Source: VXNE01 sp965208745 (lineage in GTDB: Bacteria > Pseudomonadota > Gammaproteobacteria > Pseudomonadales > Azotimanducaceae). Taken from it: a stretch of DNA of 64,000 nt. The translations under genes were made by a program, and so were the position numbers. Positions within the stretch are counted from its first letter, which is position 1. Every line of letters begins with the position of its first letter. The DNA lies in the NCBI GenBank assembly GCA_965208745.1, contig CBDBPN010000004.1, positions 434,001-498,000 of the forward strand, given 5' to 3'. A model generated the notes under the pieces. It saw only the letters and a list, made by a program, of their open reading frames with translations, did not search any database and had not been told where the DNA came from. Below, one piece after another: positions 44,327 to 53,551 of the stretch.

Positions 44327-46705
44327 CTACCCGCGGAACCGCACCCGGACGCCGAACGTCCGCGGCTGGTTCGTGGTGATGCGCGGGTCGTAGTAGCCCG
44401 AGTTCTGGAAGATCTCCGCCCGTTCGTCCGTCGCGTTGTTGACGAACAGCTCGGCTCCCCACGCCCCGTCGCGGAAGTTGATGCCCGCGCGCAGGTTTAC
44501 CAGCGCATAGGAATCGAGGAGGACGGGTTCCTGCTCGCTCTGCCGGGCGAGCAGGTTCCAGCGCTCGTCGGTGTACGACCAGGTCGCCTGCCCGTAGATG
44601 TCGCGGTTCCCCGTGATCGCCTTGTCGTAGCGGAGGCCGAGCGTCCACGCCCACTCCGGCGTGTGCGCCAGCCGCCGGCCGTCTTCGGCGTAGACCAGCG
44701 GCGGATCCCGGGCGATGGTCGCGAAGTCGCCTTCGAGTTCCGCGATGTTGTAGGCCAGCCCGCCGGTCAGCGTCCAGTTGGTGTTGATCCGGGCAACCAT
44801 GTCGAGTTCGACGCCCTGGATCGTCGACCCGCCGACGTTGCGGCGGAAGTTGAAGGGTACCGTCAGCAGGTCGTAGAGGACCGTGTAGAAGTTGTCCCAG
44901 TCGATCATGTAGGCGGCGCCGTTCAGCACGACGCGGCCATCGGCCAAGGTCGACTTCCAGCCGACCTCGTAGGACTTGGTGTAGTCCGGTTCGACGAAGA
45001 CGGGCACCTCCGCATGGGTCACGTTCGGGTTGCGGCGGCCCGGGCGGACGCCCTCGCCGTAGGCGAAATAGACCAGCAGGTCCTCGGACACGTCGTAGCG
45101 GACGTTGAACTTGTAGGTCTGCTCCTTGACCTCCGGCGCCTCTTCGTTCCGGGAGAACGTGCCCTTCGACTCCCATGGGTAGCCGCAGTTGAAGCCCCAG
45201 TCGTCGCCGTCCTCCCATCGAAAGTGCCGCGTTCCGGCAGACACGGTCAGGCGGTCGGTGAAGTCCCAGGACACGTCCCCGAAAAAGGCGGTGCTGTAGT
45301 CCTCGTACTTCCAGCCCGGGCAGCTCCACCACTCGTTCGGCAGGGGATCCACCCCGGCGCCGCGCGTGTAGTCCGCGGCCGGACCCGTCTCGAAGTTGAT
45401 GTTCTGCATGCGCCAGAATATGTGCCCGTTCCCCCAGCTCTTCTCCTGGAACACGCCGACGAGCCAGTTCAGCCGGCTCCCCGTGTCGCCCTTCGAGGTC
45501 AGGCGGATCTCGTGGCTGATGCGGCTGTTGTTGTCCTCGCTGTCGAAGTGCACCGTGGGGTCCGCGCAGCCCGTGAAGCCGTACCAGTAGTAGTCCTCGC
45601 AGGCGTGCTGCTGGATCCATGCCCCGAACGAGGCGTACTCCACGTAGTCGGAGTAGTCGTTCACCGCGAAGTCCTGGCGGTCGTAGTAGGACACGGCATA
45701 GATCAGGTCGCCGATCCCGGTCTCGCCGGAGAGGGTGAATCCGAGCTGGTCGCTGTCGACCTCCCGCCATTCCGGGCCGAAACGGGTGACCTCGAGGTCC
45801 CCGCGCCGGGTCGGGTCGTGGTTCCAGGAGCCCACCGCGTCCAGGGACTGCGTGAATGCCGACGCCGTCGCAGTCCAGTTGTCGGTGAGGTCGACGAGCA
45901 GCGACACCCGGCCGCCCTGGGTCTCTTCCTCGTTGTAGTCCTCGCCGGCGTACCGGTCGTTGTTGACGGTGACGCCGTTGCGGAAGGTGAACTCGGAACG
46001 CCGGTTGTCGATGAAGCCGTTGCTCTTGTCGTACCACACCACGCCCCGCAGCGCGGCGCGGTCGGACAGCGGCACGTTGACGAAGCCCTCGGCGGTGTAG
46101 GTGGTGTCGCCGTCGCTGATGCTGCCGCCCGTCAGGTCCGCGCCGTACTCGAACTTCTCCGGGTCTGGCTGCTTGCTGATGATGCGCACGGTTCCGGACA
46201 CGGCGGACGCACCGTAGTAGGTGCCCTCCGGTCCGCGCAGCACCTCGATGCGCTCGATGTCGTAGAGGTGCAGGTCGGGCGCTCCGCCGTTGCGGCCGGT
46301 CACCGGCTGCTCGTCAAGGTAATAGGCCGTGGTCGCGGCGTTCGTGCGGAACACGTGCGGAATACCGCCGTCCGACACGCCGCGGATGTGCATGACCTGC
46401 GTCCCGGGACCCACGCTGATGTAGGAGATCGACGCGCTCTGGTCCGCGAAGTCCTCGAAGCGGCTGATGTCGAGCCGGTCGATGTCGTCCGAGGTGAACG
46501 CCTGGATGCTGACCGGCGTGTCCTGGATGTTCTGCTCGCGCTTGCGCGCGGTGACGATGATCTCCTCGACGGTGGGCTGCGCCCCGGCGTCCTCGCCGGC
46601 GACCGGGACGGCGTACAGCCCCGACACGGCCGCGATGGCGGCGGCGATCTTCGTCTTGCGGAATGCGGGCACGGGGCCCGGCGTGCGGACCGTACGCTTC
46701 AACAT
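44327..46705 (-). CDS. TonB-dependent receptor
   Basis: A 792-residue outer-membrane receptor starting at ATG 46705. The export signal (KIAAAIAAVSGLYAVPVAGE) is followed by the plug motifs VEEIIVTARKREQNIQDTPV and IERIEVLRGPEGTYYGASAV. A long beta-barrel ends in TFGVRVRFRG; repeated motifs such as YAYGEG/FAYGEGVRPG are typical of barrel strands. It is intact, unlike the receptor at 26,837. Its neighbours (PQQ dehydrogenase upstream, sulfatase downstream, all minus strand) suggest a locus for uptake and oxidation of a sulfated or hydroxylated substrate. The substrate itself is not known. Confidence 0.95.
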   Translation of the reverse strand: MLKRTVRTPGPVPAFRKTKIAAAIAAVSGLYAVPVAGEDAGAQPTVEEIIVTARKREQNIQDTPVSIQAFTSDDIDRLDISRFEDFADQSASISYISVGPGTQVMHIRGVSDGGIPHVFRTNAATTAYYLDEQPVTGRNGGAPDLHLYDIERIEVLRGPEGTYYGASAVSGTVRIISKQPDPEKFEYGADLTGGSISDGDTTYTAEGFVNVPLSDRAALRGVVWYDKSNGFIDNRRSEFTFRNGVTVNNDRYAGEDYNEEETQGGRVSLLVDLTDNWTATASAFTQSLDAVGSWNHDPTRRGDLEVTRFGPEWREVDSDQLGFTLSGETGIGDLIYAVSYYDRQDFAVNDYSDYVEYASFGAWIQQHACEDYYWYGFTGCADPTVHFDSEDNNSRISHEIRLTSKGDTGSRLNWLVGVFQEKSWGNGHIFWRMQNINFETGPAADYTRGAGVDPLPNEWWSCPGWKYEDYSTAFFGDVSWDFTDRLTVSAGTRHFRWEDGDDWGFNCGYPWESKGTFSRNEEAPEVKEQTYKFNVRYDVSEDLLVYFAYGEGVRPGRRNPNVTHAEVPVFVEPDYTKSYEVGWKSTLADGRVVLNGAAYMIDWDNFYTVLYDLLTVPFNFRRNVGGSTIQGVELDMVARINTNWTLTGGLAYNIAELEGDFATIARDPPLVYAEDGRRLAHTPEWAWTLGLRYDKAITGNRDIYGQATWSYTDERWNLLARQSEQEPVLLDSYALVNLRAGINFRDGAWGAELFVNNATDERAEIFQNSGYYDPRITTNQPRTFGVRVRFRG

Positions 46706-46798
46706 CGGCTCTCCCCCGAGTCTCTGCCAGCCAAGCGGGGGAGCTTAACCGAGCGGCACAGGCAGGGAAAGATCGGAGGGCCCGACTGAGCCCGACTG

Positions 46799-48922
46799 CT
46801 ACCGCTGACCCGTAAGCCCCGCCGCCGGAACGTCGATGAGCCCGAGGCCCGCCCGCGCCCGCTGTCGGAGGTAGTGCCGCAGCGCCTCGAGGTGCGCGTC
46901 CGAGAGAGCCGGGAACGCCGGCATGCCGTTCTCGAGCAGCGTTCCCTCACGCACGACGTCGGCGAATGCCGCGTCCGAGAGCACGATCGGAGACGCGCGC
47001 AGATCGGGAGAAGCCCCCCCGGAGATGGCGTCCGGTCCGTGGCAGATCCCGCAGTTCAGGTAGACCTGGAGGCCGTAGTTTGCGAGGTCGTCATCGATCT
47101 CGAAGCCGGGATCGTCGAGCGGCACCGGCGGCGCGGGCGGCGGGGAGGCGGGCATCGCGGCCTCGCCCTCCAGCGAGAACGCCAGCAACCGCCGGGGGTG
47201 CACTCCATAAGCCCAGCCGAGCCCGTGCTGCTCGTCCGTGCCGCCGACCGCGGGCCCCGAGCCCCAACCGACCAGCAGGGCGATGTACTGCCGGCCCCCG
47301 AGAGCGTACGTGATGGGCGGCGCCGAGACTCCGAGTCCGACATGCCGGCGCCACAGGACCTCACCGGTGGCGGCGTGATACGCGACGATGTCCCCCTCGA
47401 GGGTGCCCTGGAACACCAGGTCGCCGGCCGTCGTCAGCGTGCCTGGGTTCCAGGCGATCTCGAACGGGACTTCCCAGACCCGTTCCTGCCGCACCGGGTC
47501 CCAGGCCTGCAGCGTCCCCTTGGGTTCGCCCGGCGCCCTCGGCACGAGCAGGGCCGCCACTCCGAAACCCTCCTTCGGCACCGGCGCTTGCCAGTTCGGG
47601 GACTTCCAGAGCGCGATGTCGATCCCCTCGTCCCAGAATGTGTAGGTTTCGTGGATGGTGGGGATGTAGACGAGGCCATGCTCCGGGTTGTAGGACATCG
47701 GCGGCCAGTTGTGCGCGCCGAGCGGCCCGGGCGTGATGTGCACCGGGCTGCCGTCCGGGTAGCGCACGCCGGGCATCTCCACGGGACGTCCCGTCTCGAG
47801 GTCGACGTGGCTCGCCCAGTTCACCTCCGCGATCGGCTCCGCCGAGATCAGCTTCCCGTCGCTGCGGTCGATCACGTAGAAGAAACCGTTCTTCGGCGCG
47901 TGCATCAGCGCCTTCACGTCGCGCCCGTCGATCCGGAGATCCGCCAGCACGATGTCCATGTTGGAGTTGTAGTCCCACGTCTCGCCCGGCGTCGTCTGGT
48001 AGTGCCAGCGGTACTCCCCCGTGTCCGCATCGAGGGCCAGCACCGAGCAGAGGAACAGGTTGTCCCCGCCGCCGGGGCTGCGGATCTTCTGGTTCCACGG
48101 CGACCCGTTGCCGGTCCCGATGTAGACCGCGTTGAACTCGGGGTCGTAGGTCAGTCCGTGCCAGGAGTTGCCGCCCCCGCCCACGTTCCACCACTCGCCC
48201 GTCCAGGTCTTCGCCGCCATCTCCATCGCGGCGTTCTCGAAGCCGTCGGCGGGGTTGCCCGGCACGATGTGGAAGCGCCAGACCTGCTTCCCGGTGTCGG
48301 CGTCGTAGGCGGTGACGTAGCCCCGCGCGGGACCCTGCTCCGTCCCGCCGTTGCCGATCAGCACCTTGCCCCGGAACGCCTTCGGCGCGCCGGTGATGTA
48401 CATCGCCTTCGAGGGATCGATGGTGGTCGCCGTCCACACGTGCTCGCCGGTCGCAGCTCTGAGCGCGATCAACCGTCCGTCGATGGTCGGGATGAAGACC
48501 TTGTCGCCCCACATCGCCAGACCGCGGCTGCCATGCACGAACGCGATCCGCATGCGCTGCCCCGCATGCTTCGGCACCTCCGGGTCGTAGCTCCACAGGA
48601 GTTCTCCGGTGACGGCGTCGACGGCCCGCGCGATGTTGCGTGAACCGACGAAGTACATGACGCCGTCAGCCACAAGGGGCGTCGACACCAGTCCCACCGC
48701 GTCCGGTACGTCCAGGTACCAGTCGAGCTTCAGCCCGGCGACGTTCTCGCTGTTAACCTGGTCGAGCGGGGCGAAGCGCTGCTCGTTGTGGTTGCGGCCG
48801 TAGGTGAGCCACTCGGCGGTGTTGCTCACGTCCGCGATCGCGGCATCGTCGACGGCGCGCGACTGCGCCGCAGCGCATGTCAGCCCCCAGGCGCAGAGCG
48901 CCAAGACAGTCACCCGGTTCAT
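46799..48922 (-). CDS. Quinohaemoprotein (PQQ) dehydrogenase with fused cytochrome c domain
   Basis: A 707-residue periplasmic enzyme starting at ATG 48922 with a signal peptide (TVLALCAWGLTCAAAQ). Propeller tryptophan-docking repeats are clear (AVDAVTGELLWSYD, ALDADTGEYRWHYQ). The C-terminal cytochrome c has CGICH (about residues 624-628) and a distal MPAFPALSD. It lacks the vicinal Cys-Cys pair seen in the dehydrogenase at 29,798, so it belongs to a different PQQ-ADH branch. It oxidises alcohols and feeds electrons through its own haem. It is followed by the TonB receptor in the same direction. Confidence 0.92.
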   Translation of the reverse strand: MNRVTVLALCAWGLTCAAAQSRAVDDAAIADVSNTAEWLTYGRNHNEQRFAPLDQVNSENVAGLKLDWYLDVPDAVGLVSTPLVADGVMYFVGSRNIARAVDAVTGELLWSYDPEVPKHAGQRMRIAFVHGSRGLAMWGDKVFIPTIDGRLIALRAATGEHVWTATTIDPSKAMYITGAPKAFRGKVLIGNGGTEQGPARGYVTAYDADTGKQVWRFHIVPGNPADGFENAAMEMAAKTWTGEWWNVGGGGNSWHGLTYDPEFNAVYIGTGNGSPWNQKIRSPGGGDNLFLCSVLALDADTGEYRWHYQTTPGETWDYNSNMDIVLADLRIDGRDVKALMHAPKNGFFYVIDRSDGKLISAEPIAEVNWASHVDLETGRPVEMPGVRYPDGSPVHITPGPLGAHNWPPMSYNPEHGLVYIPTIHETYTFWDEGIDIALWKSPNWQAPVPKEGFGVAALLVPRAPGEPKGTLQAWDPVRQERVWEVPFEIAWNPGTLTTAGDLVFQGTLEGDIVAYHAATGEVLWRRHVGLGVSAPPITYALGGRQYIALLVGWGSGPAVGGTDEQHGLGWAYGVHPRRLLAFSLEGEAAMPASPPPAPPVPLDDPGFEIDDDLANYGLQVYLNCGICHGPDAISGGASPDLRASPIVLSDAAFADVVREGTLLENGMPAFPALSDAHLEALRHYLRQRARAGLGLIDVPAAGLTGQR

Positions 48923-49017
48923 GTGGTCCCTCGCTCCCCAGCGGTCTCGGGTGACGCTACTGGTCGCCTCCCACCGTGTCAAAGGCGGCGGGACGCGGGC
49001 GACGACAAGCGTCGCCC

Positions 49018-49551
49018 CTACTCGAACCGCAGGCTCTCGACGATCCCCGAAGCCTCCCCACTACCCCGGGACGGATGCGCCACGACCATGACCAGGCGTC
49101 CGCCGCGGTAGGCGCTGACGAGCTGGGTTGCCACCGTCGCACCACTTTCGACATCTCGCCACCCGACCTCCGAACGGTACGCCGGCGAGCCGTCGCCGAG
49201 CGTGATGGGCTCGTTGCGCGTTATCTCGAAGTCGGAACCCGTTCCAGATGCCTCGGTCAGCCCGACGAAGTACTCCGCCGCTTTCTCGATCGGCATCAGG
49301 ATGCCCGCGAACGGAAAGTCCGTGACGGAGACGTCGAAATCCACGCCGTCCGGCGTCGAGCCCGAGAAGACATCGCCGGGCGCCCCTGGCGCGCGCTCGC
49401 GCGTACCTTCCGGAAAGCCGATGCGGAACGCGGGAAACCCGTCATGCCGGTACGACGCAGGCGATCCTTCCGAAACGGCCGCCGGCTCATCGGCGAACGC
49501 CGGCCAGGCCGTGAGGCCAAGGAGGCATGCGGCGATCGCATGGACAAGCAT
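49018..49551 (-). CDS. Exported hypothetical protein
   Basis: A 177-residue protein. ATG 49551 was chosen because GGGGGAG sits seven bases upstream; ATGs 49578 and 49572 are also in frame. A signal peptide (LVHAIAACLLGLTAWPAFA) precedes a single domain with SYRHDGFPAFRIGFPEG near the N-terminus and 'VMVVAHPSRGSGEASGIVES' at the end. The pattern resembles PsbP/lipoprotein-like small periplasmic domains, but I do not recognise a family. Two 13-bp direct repeats lie just upstream of its start. Confidence 0.7.
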   Translation of the reverse strand: MLVHAIAACLLGLTAWPAFADEPAAVSEGSPASYRHDGFPAFRIGFPEGTRERAPGAPGDVFSGSTPDGVDFDVSVTDFPFAGILMPIEKAAEYFVGLTEASGTGSDFEITRNEPITLGDGSPAYRSEVGWRDVESGATVATQLVSAYRGGRLVMVVAHPSRGSGEASGIVESLRFE

Positions 49552-49591
49552 CTTCTGTCTCCCCCACCGCATCCGCATCGCTTGCAGTCCA

Positions 49592-49627
49592 CCATTTGTA
49601 ACGCGTTCAGCCGGCCATTTGTAACGC
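49592..49627. repeat. Two 13-bp direct repeats upstream of an exported-protein gene
   Basis: CCATTTGTAACGC occurs at 49592-49604 and exactly again at 49615-49627, 23 bp apart (about two helical turns). It sits between the PIN toxin gene and the start of the exported-protein gene, both on the minus strand. This fits a tandem operator. Confidence 0.5.
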
Positions 49628-49656
49628 ATGCGCCCCGCCAACCCCATCGGCCCCCT

Positions 49657-50103
49657 TCAGCCATAGACCGGCACCCCTTCCCCGAGCGCTTCGAGCCCGG
49701 AAAAGTCTCGGTCGGGGGTGACCAGGGCGATGCTCGAGGTTTCGAGCGCCGTGGCCATCTGTATGGCGTCGGGCAGGCGCAACCTCGAGCGCGAACGTAT
49801 CCGGGCCGCCCGTTCGGCGATCGCGGCCGTGACATCGACGACCTGCCAGACCGGCGGCGTCGTCAGTGCATCCCGGTACCTTCGGGCCAACGCCTCGTTA
49901 CCGGAGCGTAACGGTCCGATCAGGACCTCCGCCAGCGTAATCGTCGAGATCGTCAGCTGGTAGTGCGACGCCTGCGCACGGTCGAAGAAGCCCGCGTAAC
50001 GAGGCCCCATCTCCGGATGGTCTTCGAGCAGGTAAACGATGGGGGCCGTGTCCACCGTCACCCGGCCACGCCCCGGGAGTTCCCGGATGTCCCTCAGGGC
50101 CAC
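49657..50103 (-). CDS. PIN-domain toxin (VapC-like)
   Basis: A 148-residue ribonuclease-type toxin starting at GTG 50103, overlapping the antitoxin stop by 10 bases. Acidic PIN residues are seen in VTVDTAPIVYLLEDHP, TLAEVLIGPLRSG, RLRLPDAIQMATAL and TPDRDFSG. PIN toxins cleave tRNA or rRNA with Mg2+ when freed from the antitoxin. The pairing and overlap are standard for type II modules. Confidence 0.9.
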   Translation of the reverse strand: MALRDIRELPGRGRVTVDTAPIVYLLEDHPEMGPRYAGFFDRAQASHYQLTISTITLAEVLIGPLRSGNEALARRYRDALTTPPVWQVVDVTAAIAERAARIRSRSRLRLPDAIQMATALETSSIALVTPDRDFSGLEALGEGVPVYG

Positions 50104-50342
50104 TCGTCCCGCAGTTCGCGGACGAACTCCGCGGCGTCCCCGTAGCAACCCTCCGCCGACCCGCGTAGCTCGGCCAGGGTCGGTGCCTGGCTGAGCGCTT
50201 CGGGGACCGGGACAACCGCCGCGTACGGAACGCCCCGTTTCGTAACGATCGTCACGACGCCATCCCGGTTCGCGGCTCCGAGGATCTCCGCGAACCGGGT
50301 CCTGGCCTCCTCGACACCAGCCTTTCTGACCGTATCTGCCAC
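50094..50342 (-). CDS. Phd/YefM-type antitoxin
   Basis: An 82-residue protein starting at GTG 50342 behind AGGAG. The N-terminal DNA-binding segment VEEARTRFAEILGAANRDGV and 'IVTKRGVPYAAVVPVPE' is typical of Phd/YefM antitoxins. The C-terminus (GDAAEFVRELRDEWP) is the toxin-binding tail. It overlaps the PIN toxin gene, and a palindrome covers its ribosome-binding site, consistent with autorepression. Confidence 0.9.
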   Translation of the reverse strand: MADTVRKAGVEEARTRFAEILGAANRDGVVTIVTKRGVPYAAVVPVPEALSQAPTLAELRGSAEGCYGDAAEFVRELRDEWP

Positions 50343-50353
50343 GTCGGAGTACT

Positions 50354-50372
50354 CCTGTACGTTCCGTACAGG
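50354..50372 (-). promoter_or_regulatory. Palindromic operator of the toxin-antitoxin pair
   Basis: CCTGTAC-GTTCC-GTACAGG is a perfect 7-bp inverted repeat with a five-base spacer, 12-30 bp upstream of the antitoxin start and overlapping its AGGAG ribosome-binding site. Phd-family antitoxins bind such palindromes to repress their own operon. Confidence 0.65.
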
Positions 50373-50516
50373 TTACCCGTCAGATCGGCTCGGGGCAATG
50401 AGCGGGGGCAGCTCGTTGACCGAGCGGTTGACGGACCGGGATCCTCCCGCAACGATACCGCACCCAATCACGGCGCGGCGTGCCGTCGTCGCTCTCTTCA
50501 GCGCAGGGAAGCCTCC

Positions 50517-51332
50517 ATGCCCACCGACCACCGTATCGAGATCAACCGCCGCCACTGGAACGAATGCACCCCGGTGCACGCGGCCTCCGGCTTCTACGAC
50601 GTCGAGAGCTTCAAGGCCGGACGGATCACCCTGAGCGACCTCGAGCGCACAGGTGTCGGGGACGTCGAGGGCAAGTCGCTCCTCCACCTGCAGTGCCACT
50701 TCGGACTCGACACCCTGTCGTGGGCGCGGCTCGGCGCCCGGTCCACGGGCGTCGACCTGGCGGACGACGCGATCACGACCGCGCGCAAGCTGAACGACGA
50801 GGTCGGTCTCGACGCGCGGTTCATCCGGGCGAACGTCTATGACCTGCCCGAGGTCCTCGACGAACGGTTCGACGTCGTCTACACCGCCATGGGCGTGCTG
50901 GTCTGGCTGCCCGATCTCACCCGGTGGGCAGAGGTCGTGGCGCACCACCTGAAACCCGGCGGGCTCTTCTACCTGCTTGAGGTCCACCCGGTCTCGCAGG
51001 TCTTCGACGAAACCAGGCAGGTGGGGGCTCCTGCGGACCTGCGCGTCGCGCACGGCTACTTCCCGAACGCCGCCGGCACGATGTACCCCGGCAACGCGCC
51101 GTCCTACGCCGGCGAGGACGTCATCGAGAGCCCCGCGTGGGAGTGGCAGCACAGCCTCGCGGAGATACTCGGCGCCCTGCTCGACGCCGGGTTGCGGCTC
51201 ACCTCGTTCGACGAACACCCGGTGACGATGTATCGACAGTTCCCGGGAATGGTGCGCGGCGACGACGGCCTCTGGCGGCTGCCGGCAGGCGACGATATCC
51301 CCCTGATCTTCACGTTGACGGCGACGAGATAG
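50517..51332 (+). CDS. Class I SAM-dependent methyltransferase
   Basis: A 271-residue protein starting at ATG 50517. Motif I is LLHLQCHFGLDTLSWARLGA, followed by acidic VDLADDAIT. FDVVYTAMGVLVWLPDL is motif IV-like and LKPGGLFYLLEVHPVS is the post-core strand. The H-x-x-C-H-F variant replaces the usual ExGxG and is typical of a common small-molecule methyltransferase subfamily of unknown substrate. It is divergent from the toxin-antitoxin pair and converges with the sulfotransferase gene. Confidence 0.9.
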   Translation: MPTDHRIEINRRHWNECTPVHAASGFYDVESFKAGRITLSDLERTGVGDVEGKSLLHLQCHFGLDTLSWARLGARSTGVDLADDAITTARKLNDEVGLDARFIRANVYDLPEVLDERFDVVYTAMGVLVWLPDLTRWAEVVAHHLKPGGLFYLLEVHPVSQVFDETRQVGAPADLRVAHGYFPNAAGTMYPGNAPSYAGEDVIESPAWEWQHSLAEILGALLDAGLRLTSFDEHPVTMYRQFPGMVRGDDGLWRLPAGDDIPLIFTLTATR

Positions 51333-51356
51333 CGCTTCCGGGGTTCAGCGGAAGCG

Positions 51357-53357
51357 TCAATCGGCCCAGCTTTCGAGCACGTCTCCCAGCCCCTCCACCA
51401 GCGGCCCGAGGTGCGCCTCGTAAGCCTGCCAGTGCGTCTTGGCGTCGCTGTAGATGGGACGGCGGACCTGCTCCGCACTGGCCGTGCGCACGACGCGCTC
51501 GGTCTCGTGGAAGCGCAGGCAGGCCTCCTCGAACGGCAGGCCGCAGTGGGCGAGGAGGCGGCGCGTCTCGGCTTCGGTGTCGTCAACCAGGCGCTCGTAG
51601 ACGACTCGGTGCACCCGGCCCGGCAGCACGGCGTCCCAGTGGGCCATCACCTCCACGTAGTTGCGGTAGTAGGCCGCCAGGGTCTCGAGGTCGTAGCCGA
51701 ACGTCTGGCCGCGGGCGAAGTTCTGCTTGTAGATGCTGAAGCAGCAGCCGAGCGGATGCCGCCGCGTGTCGACGAAGACCGCGTCGGGCAGCATGCGGGC
51801 GATGAGCCCGACGTGCATGAAGTTGTTCGGCATCTTGTCCACGAAGTACGGCGCGCCGCCGTGGTACGGCTCGGTCTCTTGCAGGTAGCGGCGGCCCAGG
51901 TCCGCGAAACGCTCCGCGGACATCTCGTGCACGCAAGCCGGGTAGCCCGGCCCCGCCCCGCCCCGGCGCGGATCCAGTTCGCGTACGTAACCCAGAATAT
52001 GCGGCAGCTCCATCGTGCCCCGCACCGCGCTGTGCGACGAGAGGATCTGGTCCACGAGCGTGGATCCCGAGCGCGGCAGCCCAATGACGAAGATCGGTAT
52101 CGGGCCTTCGACCGGCGCCGCGCGCCGCGCCGCAAGCGTTTCTGCCGTGAACGTCTCGCGCAGCGCGTCGCACTGGCGCTCGAACCGCTCCACGTTGAAC
52201 CGCTCGTGCCGGTGACGGATCGCGTTGCCCGTGCGGTAGTGCTCGAACGCGGCCTCGACGTCCCCCCGGTCCTCGAACGCCTTGCCGAGCGCGAACCGTA
52301 GCGCCGCCCGCTCGCGTTCCGGGACGCCCTCGTCCCCCAACGTCGATTCCATTGCCTCGACGTCCGCGTCCGAGAAAGCCTGTGTCTTGAGGTCGGCCAG
52401 ACTCCACCAGGCCTCGCCGAGGCGCGGCTCCATCGCCAGGCCGTCCCGGTAGGCGCGCACGCTCGCTTCCGTCTCGCCCAGGGTCTTGCGCACATGACCG
52501 AGGGACAGCAGCACCCGCGGCTGGCGCGGCGCAATCTCGAGGGACTTCCCGAACGCCTCCGCCGCGTCGCGCTGCTTGAGCCCCCAGGCGTAGACCGTAC
52601 CGAGCGTGGTCCAGGCGTCCGCAAGCTCCGGGTTGAGTTCCACGGCACGCCTGGCCGCCGCTTCCGCCTCGGCGTAGCGGCTGCGGTTCATGTGCAACCG
52701 CGAGAGCGCCCGGTGCACGTGCGTCATGTTCGGAGTGATCGCCATGGCGCGCTCGAGGAGGCGCGCCGCGTCGTCCGGCACATTGCGGTCGATCGCCGCG
52801 TTGGCGAGACCCACGAGGGCATGGACGTGGCTCGGGTCTTTCTGCAGGACATCCCGATAGATCGTCTCCGCGTCCTGCGGCCGGCCCGCCGCCAGCGCCT
52901 CGATCGCGCGGCGCATGTCGGCGTGGAAACGGTCCGCCTCGATGGAACGCCGCTGGGCCTGACGCGCCTCCTCCGGTTTCCCGTTGTCGAAGAGCACGTC
53001 CGCATAGCGTTGCCACGCGATGGCAGCGCGTGCCTCGCGCCGGCAGAAGGCCGCCAGGACGGACTCCGCATCGCCCCCCCGGCCGGTCCGCTGGTACACG
53101 TGCGCGAGATCCAGCGCGGCGTCCAGGAAGCCAGGCGCCTCCCGCACGGCGCGCTCCAGTCGGCGGACGGCGGCGTCCAGCTTGCCCCGCCGGGCCTCCA
53201 GCACGCCGAGCAGCCTGAGCGCGTTCACTTCCGAAGGGTCGGTCTCGAGGATCGCGAGCAACTGCTCCCGCGCGAGGTCCGCGTCTCCATCACGCAGCAG
53301 GCGCATGGCGTTCTCGAACGCCTGGCGCGGCGTGCCTTTGAGATCGGGCGAACTCAT
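51357..53357 (-). CDS. TPR-repeat sulfotransferase family protein
   Basis: A 666-residue protein starting at ATG 53357. The N-terminal ~370 residues are tetratricopeptide repeats, e.g. AVRRLERAVREAPGFLDAAL and AEAAARRAVELNPELADAWT. The C-terminal sulfotransferase has the PAPS 5'-phosphosulfate loop IFVIGLPRSGSTLVDQILSS and a 3'-phosphate-binding VFVDTRRHPLGCCFSIYKQN. It probably transfers sulfate to a carbohydrate or peptide. Its first 17 codons lie within a 54-bp sequence repeated exactly at 57,883-57,936 across the restriction-modification island. So the gene's native upstream region was displaced and the current promoter lies inside the island. Confidence 0.92.
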   Translation of the reverse strand: MSSPDLKGTPRQAFENAMRLLRDGDADLAREQLLAILETDPSEVNALRLLGVLEARRGKLDAAVRRLERAVREAPGFLDAALDLAHVYQRTGRGGDAESVLAAFCRREARAAIAWQRYADVLFDNGKPEEARQAQRRSIEADRFHADMRRAIEALAAGRPQDAETIYRDVLQKDPSHVHALVGLANAAIDRNVPDDAARLLERAMAITPNMTHVHRALSRLHMNRSRYAEAEAAARRAVELNPELADAWTTLGTVYAWGLKQRDAAEAFGKSLEIAPRQPRVLLSLGHVRKTLGETEASVRAYRDGLAMEPRLGEAWWSLADLKTQAFSDADVEAMESTLGDEGVPERERAALRFALGKAFEDRGDVEAAFEHYRTGNAIRHRHERFNVERFERQCDALRETFTAETLAARRAAPVEGPIPIFVIGLPRSGSTLVDQILSSHSAVRGTMELPHILGYVRELDPRRGGAGPGYPACVHEMSAERFADLGRRYLQETEPYHGGAPYFVDKMPNNFMHVGLIARMLPDAVFVDTRRHPLGCCFSIYKQNFARGQTFGYDLETLAAYYRNYVEVMAHWDAVLPGRVHRVVYERLVDDTEAETRRLLAHCGLPFEEACLRFHETERVVRTASAEQVRRPIYSDAKTHWQAYEAHLGPLVEGLGDVLESWAD

Positions 53358-53361
53358 GGCT
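53308..53361. repeat. 54-bp perfect direct repeat, left copy (att-like)
   Basis: It is identical over 54 bp to 57,883-57,936. It covers the start codon and first 17 codons of the sulfotransferase gene. It marks the left boundary of the restriction-modification island. Confidence 0.85.
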
Positions 53362-53532
53362 ACGAAACCGTGGCCCGAATCCAACGCTGGGCGAGCAATT
53401 GTGTCACGGACTTGGTTTTCCCGGCGGCTTGCCGCGACCAACGAAACGCGCGAGCCCCACAACGCGCGTCGACATTCGACATCCGCGCCACTTGACCCGC
53501 TAGCCGTTCCTTGGTTTCCTATTCTGATCGTA

Positions 53533-53548
53533 CTATATGCACCTATAG
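53533..53548. promoter_or_regulatory. Inverted repeat before the first methyltransferase gene
   Basis: CTATA (53533-53537), six bases, TATAG (53544-53548), ending three bases before TTG 53552. The encoded methyltransferase has its own N-terminal MerR-like HTH, so this may be an autoregulatory operator overlapping the core promoter (TACTATA). Confidence 0.4.
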
Positions 53549-53551
53549 GCA

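Noticed and set aside
44663..46789. A ~700-codon frame opposite the TonB receptor
   Set aside because: It is the antisense shadow of the receptor; no signal peptide or domain.
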